From Euryarchaeota archaeon UBA258 (lineage in GTDB: Archaea > Thermoplasmatota > Poseidoniia > Poseidoniales > Poseidoniaceae), in NCBI GenBank assembly GCA_002502605.1, contig DAPR01000073.1, positions 27,818 to 33,377 of the forward strand: DNA of 5,560 nucleotides, read 5' to 3'. Below, piece by piece: positions 3,294-5,560 of this stretch. The translations under genes and the position numbers were made by a program. The notes below the pieces were generated by a model. The model ran no database searches, was not told the origin of the DNA, and was given only the letters and a program-made list of their open reading frames with translations. Positions within the stretch are counted from its first letter, which is position 1. The number at the start of each line of letters is the position of its first letter.

Positions 3294-5560
3294 ATGAGCA
3301 TCATTCAAGACCCTGCACCTCATGCCTGTTGCATGGCAAGCGAGGATGGAGGTTCCCTTGCCGGGTGGCTTCAACCACTTACGGATTTCCAAAACCGTAT
3401 GACAGAGACGGCGATGGACCGCATTGACAAGATGTATGACAGCATCCTTGCAGCACCACTGATGGTCGTCGTTCTTCTGATCATCATCGCTGGAGGATTT
3501 GGCAGTCAAGGGCTCAGTTTCCAGGAACAAATCGATGATGATGTCGAAATCTTCCTTCCCGATGGCGCACCTTCCACAGAACTGTTGCTCGAGGTCCGTG
3601 AAGAGTGGTCAACCGACATTGCTGTCATCTACATACAGACACCTAACGCCAATAACCCTTCATTCACCACCAACATCACCAACGAGCTTATTCTCAAAGA
3701 AATGAGTTGGGTCGAAGGGGATGATGACAACGCAAACGGCGCAACGTTGGAGCGGGGTATCGATTACGCTAAAACAGACCATGGGCGTGACGATGGTGTC
3801 CTATGGATCATCTCACCTGCTCAGGTCATCAAAGAAGTGAACTCAGCCGATGGCCGCTTCAACCAATCCCTGTGCGTTCACGGGATTAACACCCGGATAC
3901 CAGTGGATGTGGATTGTGATTTGCCCGGTGGAGGCCCGTATGCAATTCCGGACCAACAGCGCATTGACCAAATCATCGAAGAGTCCGATGGTGGATTTGA
4001 CGCGCTGTTCAAGGACACAAACGACATGGACCCTTTCGTCGACAGCGACGGAGATGGAAACACAACCAACGACATGGATGGCGATGGAATATGGGACACA
4101 GCAGCCATTCTGGTCGGTATGAAAAGCGACCTCTCCGAAACAAAGGACTTCAAGGACTTTTCAGAGTTGCTCGACCACTTCCAAGCTGTGATTGATGAGC
4201 GTCCATCAGAATACCGTGAAACTGAAATGACCGTCACAGGACTTACGAAGGTTCTGGAAGACGTCTCAGATGCGATTTACGAAGACTTGCTGATGATTCT
4301 GCCTTGGTCCGTGCTCTGCACAGTGGTTGTGATCACAGCCCTTCACCGCTCGGCGAAAGTGGTGGTCATCACTGGAACACCCATCGTCATGGCTCTCGCT
4401 GTCACCTTTGGCAGTTCAGTCCTGCTGGACATCACCCTTACCCCAATGATTGTGGCCACATTCCCGATTTTAATTGGTTTAGGCGTAGATTATGCCCTTC
4501 ACATGGTCAATAGGATCGAGGAAGTTCGGCGAAAAGAAATTGACAAAGCGAACGATGAAAATGCGAGACGGCGGCGGTCGGGTGAGCCACTCGAACCTGT
4601 GCCCGACTTGTGGGATGTCAATTTCTACCGCGATTGTGTCCTCGAAATGACCCGCTCTACTGGCGTTGCAGTGTTCCTTTCGGCCATGACCACTGTGATC
4701 GGATTCTCAGTGCTCATCGCACCAATGATCGTCACCGTATCCCCAATCCGTTCCGTCGGTATTACCCTCGTCATCGGCATCACTTCAACGCTGATTTTCA
4801 GCATAATTTTGGTACCGACCTTGGCGTGGTTGTTGAAGTTCAGCAAACGAACCAATCCCTCGATGTGGAAGAACATCGGCACCTGGCCTGTCAAGTGGTT
4901 CGTTGTGATCTTGCTCGTATCAGGTAGCGTGACGGCCTATGGTGTCGCCAACCTCGATGAAATGAACGAGCCGATTACGGGGTCATCCGAAGCACCTGAT
5001 GGCATTGATTCGCTTAATTCATTGGCCAAGTATTCACGTGAATTCAGCGGTGGTCAAACCTCGCTGTTCATCTTCAATGCAGAAGAAAGAACAGCCGAAG
5101 CACAAGCCAACAACACCGAAAACATTCGCGACTTGCCGGTGTTGGACGCAATCGACGCTCTTGAATTACAAATTGATGCCGTCGATGAAACCAACACGAC
5201 GAGCATCATTACGTTCCTGCGAACCATTCCCGCCACAATCTCCCTCACTGATGGCGTGACCCTGTATGAGGGAAGCCTTTGGGATCTGCTCCATGACCCT
5301 TGTTGGGAGAGCAACGATCCGATTCAGTGCAACGTCTGGCTGGGGCTTGAACTGACTGGACCAGAAGGACGCCAAGGATTGCGCAAGGACATGGTCAATG
5401 TGGTCTTCGACACCCTCACCGAGGAAGTGCGTTCAATGCTTTTGAACGAAGCTGGAACCAAGGCCATTGTCTATGTGACCCAACCATACATGAACCTCAA
5501 TGTCGCTGGTGAACTCCGTGAAGAAATTGATGACTTGCTCGCTCAGGAACCGGTCGTAGC
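3294..5560 (+). CDS. RND-superfamily (MMPL/HAE3-like) exporter, partial at right edge
   Basis: The frame is open for 755 codons and runs off the window. It shows the RND layout: helix 1 (about residues 54-70), a large extracytoplasmic domain (71-330), helices 2-6 (roughly 331-350, 355-378, 382-403, 456-478, 486-515), helix 7 (about 533-552) and the start of a second extracytoplasmic domain (553 onward). Helix 4 carries GLGVDYALHMVNRIEE (395-410) with Asp399, the hallmark of MMPL/HpnN/HAE3-type proteins, which use proton or ion gradients to move lipids or hydrophobic compounds. Substrate is unknown. Residues 250-268 in the first loop resemble calcium-binding thrombospondin type 3 repeats. Cys194/Cys208 and Cys670/Cys679 could form disulfides outside the cell. 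The loop between helices 4 and 5 is long and very charged (RRRR at 425-428). The start is uncertain: ATG 3294 gives a coding-like N-terminal extension but no ribosome site; ATG 3399 or 3414 would give a more usual length. At least a helix bundle and the C-terminus are missing. Confidence 0.85.
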   Translation, partial: MSIIQDPAPHACCMASEDGGSLAGWLQPLTDFQNRMTETAMDRIDKMYDSILAAPLMVVVLLIIIAGGFGSQGLSFQEQIDDDVEIFLPDGAPSTELLLEVREEWSTDIAVIYIQTPNANNPSFTTNITNELILKEMSWVEGDDDNANGATLERGIDYAKTDHGRDDGVLWIISPAQVIKEVNSADGRFNQSLCVHGINTRIPVDVDCDLPGGGPYAIPDQQRIDQIIEESDGGFDALFKDTNDMDPFVDSDGDGNTTNDMDGDGIWDTAAILVGMKSDLSETKDFKDFSELLDHFQAVIDERPSEYRETEMTVTGLTKVLEDVSDAIYEDLLMILPWSVLCTVVVITALHRSAKVVVITGTPIVMALAVTFGSSVLLDITLTPMIVATFPILIGLGVDYALHMVNRIEEVRRKEIDKANDENARRRRSGEPLEPVPDLWDVNFYRDCVLEMTRSTGVAVFLSAMTTVIGFSVLIAPMIVTVSPIRSVGITLVIGITSTLIFSIILVPTLAWLLKFSKRTNPSMWKNIGTWPVKWFVVILLVSGSVTAYGVANLDEMNEPITGSSEAPDGIDSLNSLAKYSREFSGGQTSLFIFNAEERTAEAQANNTENIRDLPVLDAIDALELQIDAVDETNTTSIITFLRTIPATISLTDGVTLYEGSLWDLLHDPCWESNDPIQCNVWLGLELTGPEGRQGLRKDMVNVVFDTLTEEVRSMLLNEAGTKAIVYVTQPYMNLNVAGELREEIDDLLAQEPVV

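Noticed and set aside
3258..3296. TGA readthrough joining glycosyltransferase and exporter, since both are in the same frame with no other stop between them
   Set aside because: Only 11 codons separate the TGA from the ATG at 3294, and such a short stretch is open by chance more often than not. The stem at the stop is only 6 bp and is not a recognisable SECIS or readthrough element.
3878..4237. Minus-strand open frame opposite the first exporter loop
   Set aside because: Its Ser/Pro-rich translation is the antisense of the Asp-rich loop, and the plus frame is continuous with RND motifs on both sides.
1..5560. CRISPR array, insertion sequence, phage or toxin-antitoxin system
   Set aside because: No regularly spaced repeats, transposase, integrase or small paired toxin/antitoxin genes were found; the genes are ordinary glycan, redox and transport functions.

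Overview
The window looks like part of a compact archaeal chromosome with roughly balanced base composition. The best guess is a planktonic marine euryarchaeon of the Marine Group II (Candidatus Poseidoniales) kind. This is inference from gene style: an archaeal-type GalE-like epimerase, a DPM1-like glycosyltransferase with two C-terminal helices, a large RND/MMPL exporter of the archaeal type, exported proteins rich in Asp and Asn, and close spacing. No rRNA or other phylogenetic marker is present to prove it.

Layout. Positions 1-1765 form a leftward operon. It is read from a NAD-dependent sugar-nucleotide epimerase (1765 to 803), through an ATGA stop/start overlap, into a membrane-anchored extracytoplasmic thioredoxin-like protein with a CPYC active site (806 to 93). 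It probably continues one base later into a hydrophobic protein cut by the left edge (91 to 1). Positions 1766-1886 are a divergent intergenic region containing a perfect 7-bp inverted repeat just before the next start. Positions 1887-2138 encode an 83-residue rightward protein of unrecognised family. Positions 2139-2315 are intergenic and hold a 32-nt near-perfect hairpin capped by a C(TTCG)G tetraloop, then a TATA-like element and a Shine-Dalgarno site. A family 2 glycosyltransferase follows (2316-3260). A short stem-loop at its stop codon precedes an RND-superfamily exporter (3294 to beyond 5560), which is cut by the right edge inside its second extracytoplasmic domain.

How the genes may work together. 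The epimerase and glycosyltransferase are the usual parts of surface-glycan or lipid-linked sugar synthesis: one makes the nucleotide sugar and the other moves a sugar onto a polyprenyl phosphate or related acceptor at the membrane. The thioredoxin-like protein and the exporter have large domains outside the membrane. Both carry Asp/Asn loops resembling calcium-binding motifs and both have extra cysteine pairs, so a shared theme is a calcium-structured, disulfide-containing cell surface. The link is suggestive only. The window reads mostly as ordinary core and surface genes; I do not see convincing evidence of a new defence, mobile or CRISPR system. The least explained items are the 83-residue protein with its flanking inverted repeat and the tetraloop hairpin.
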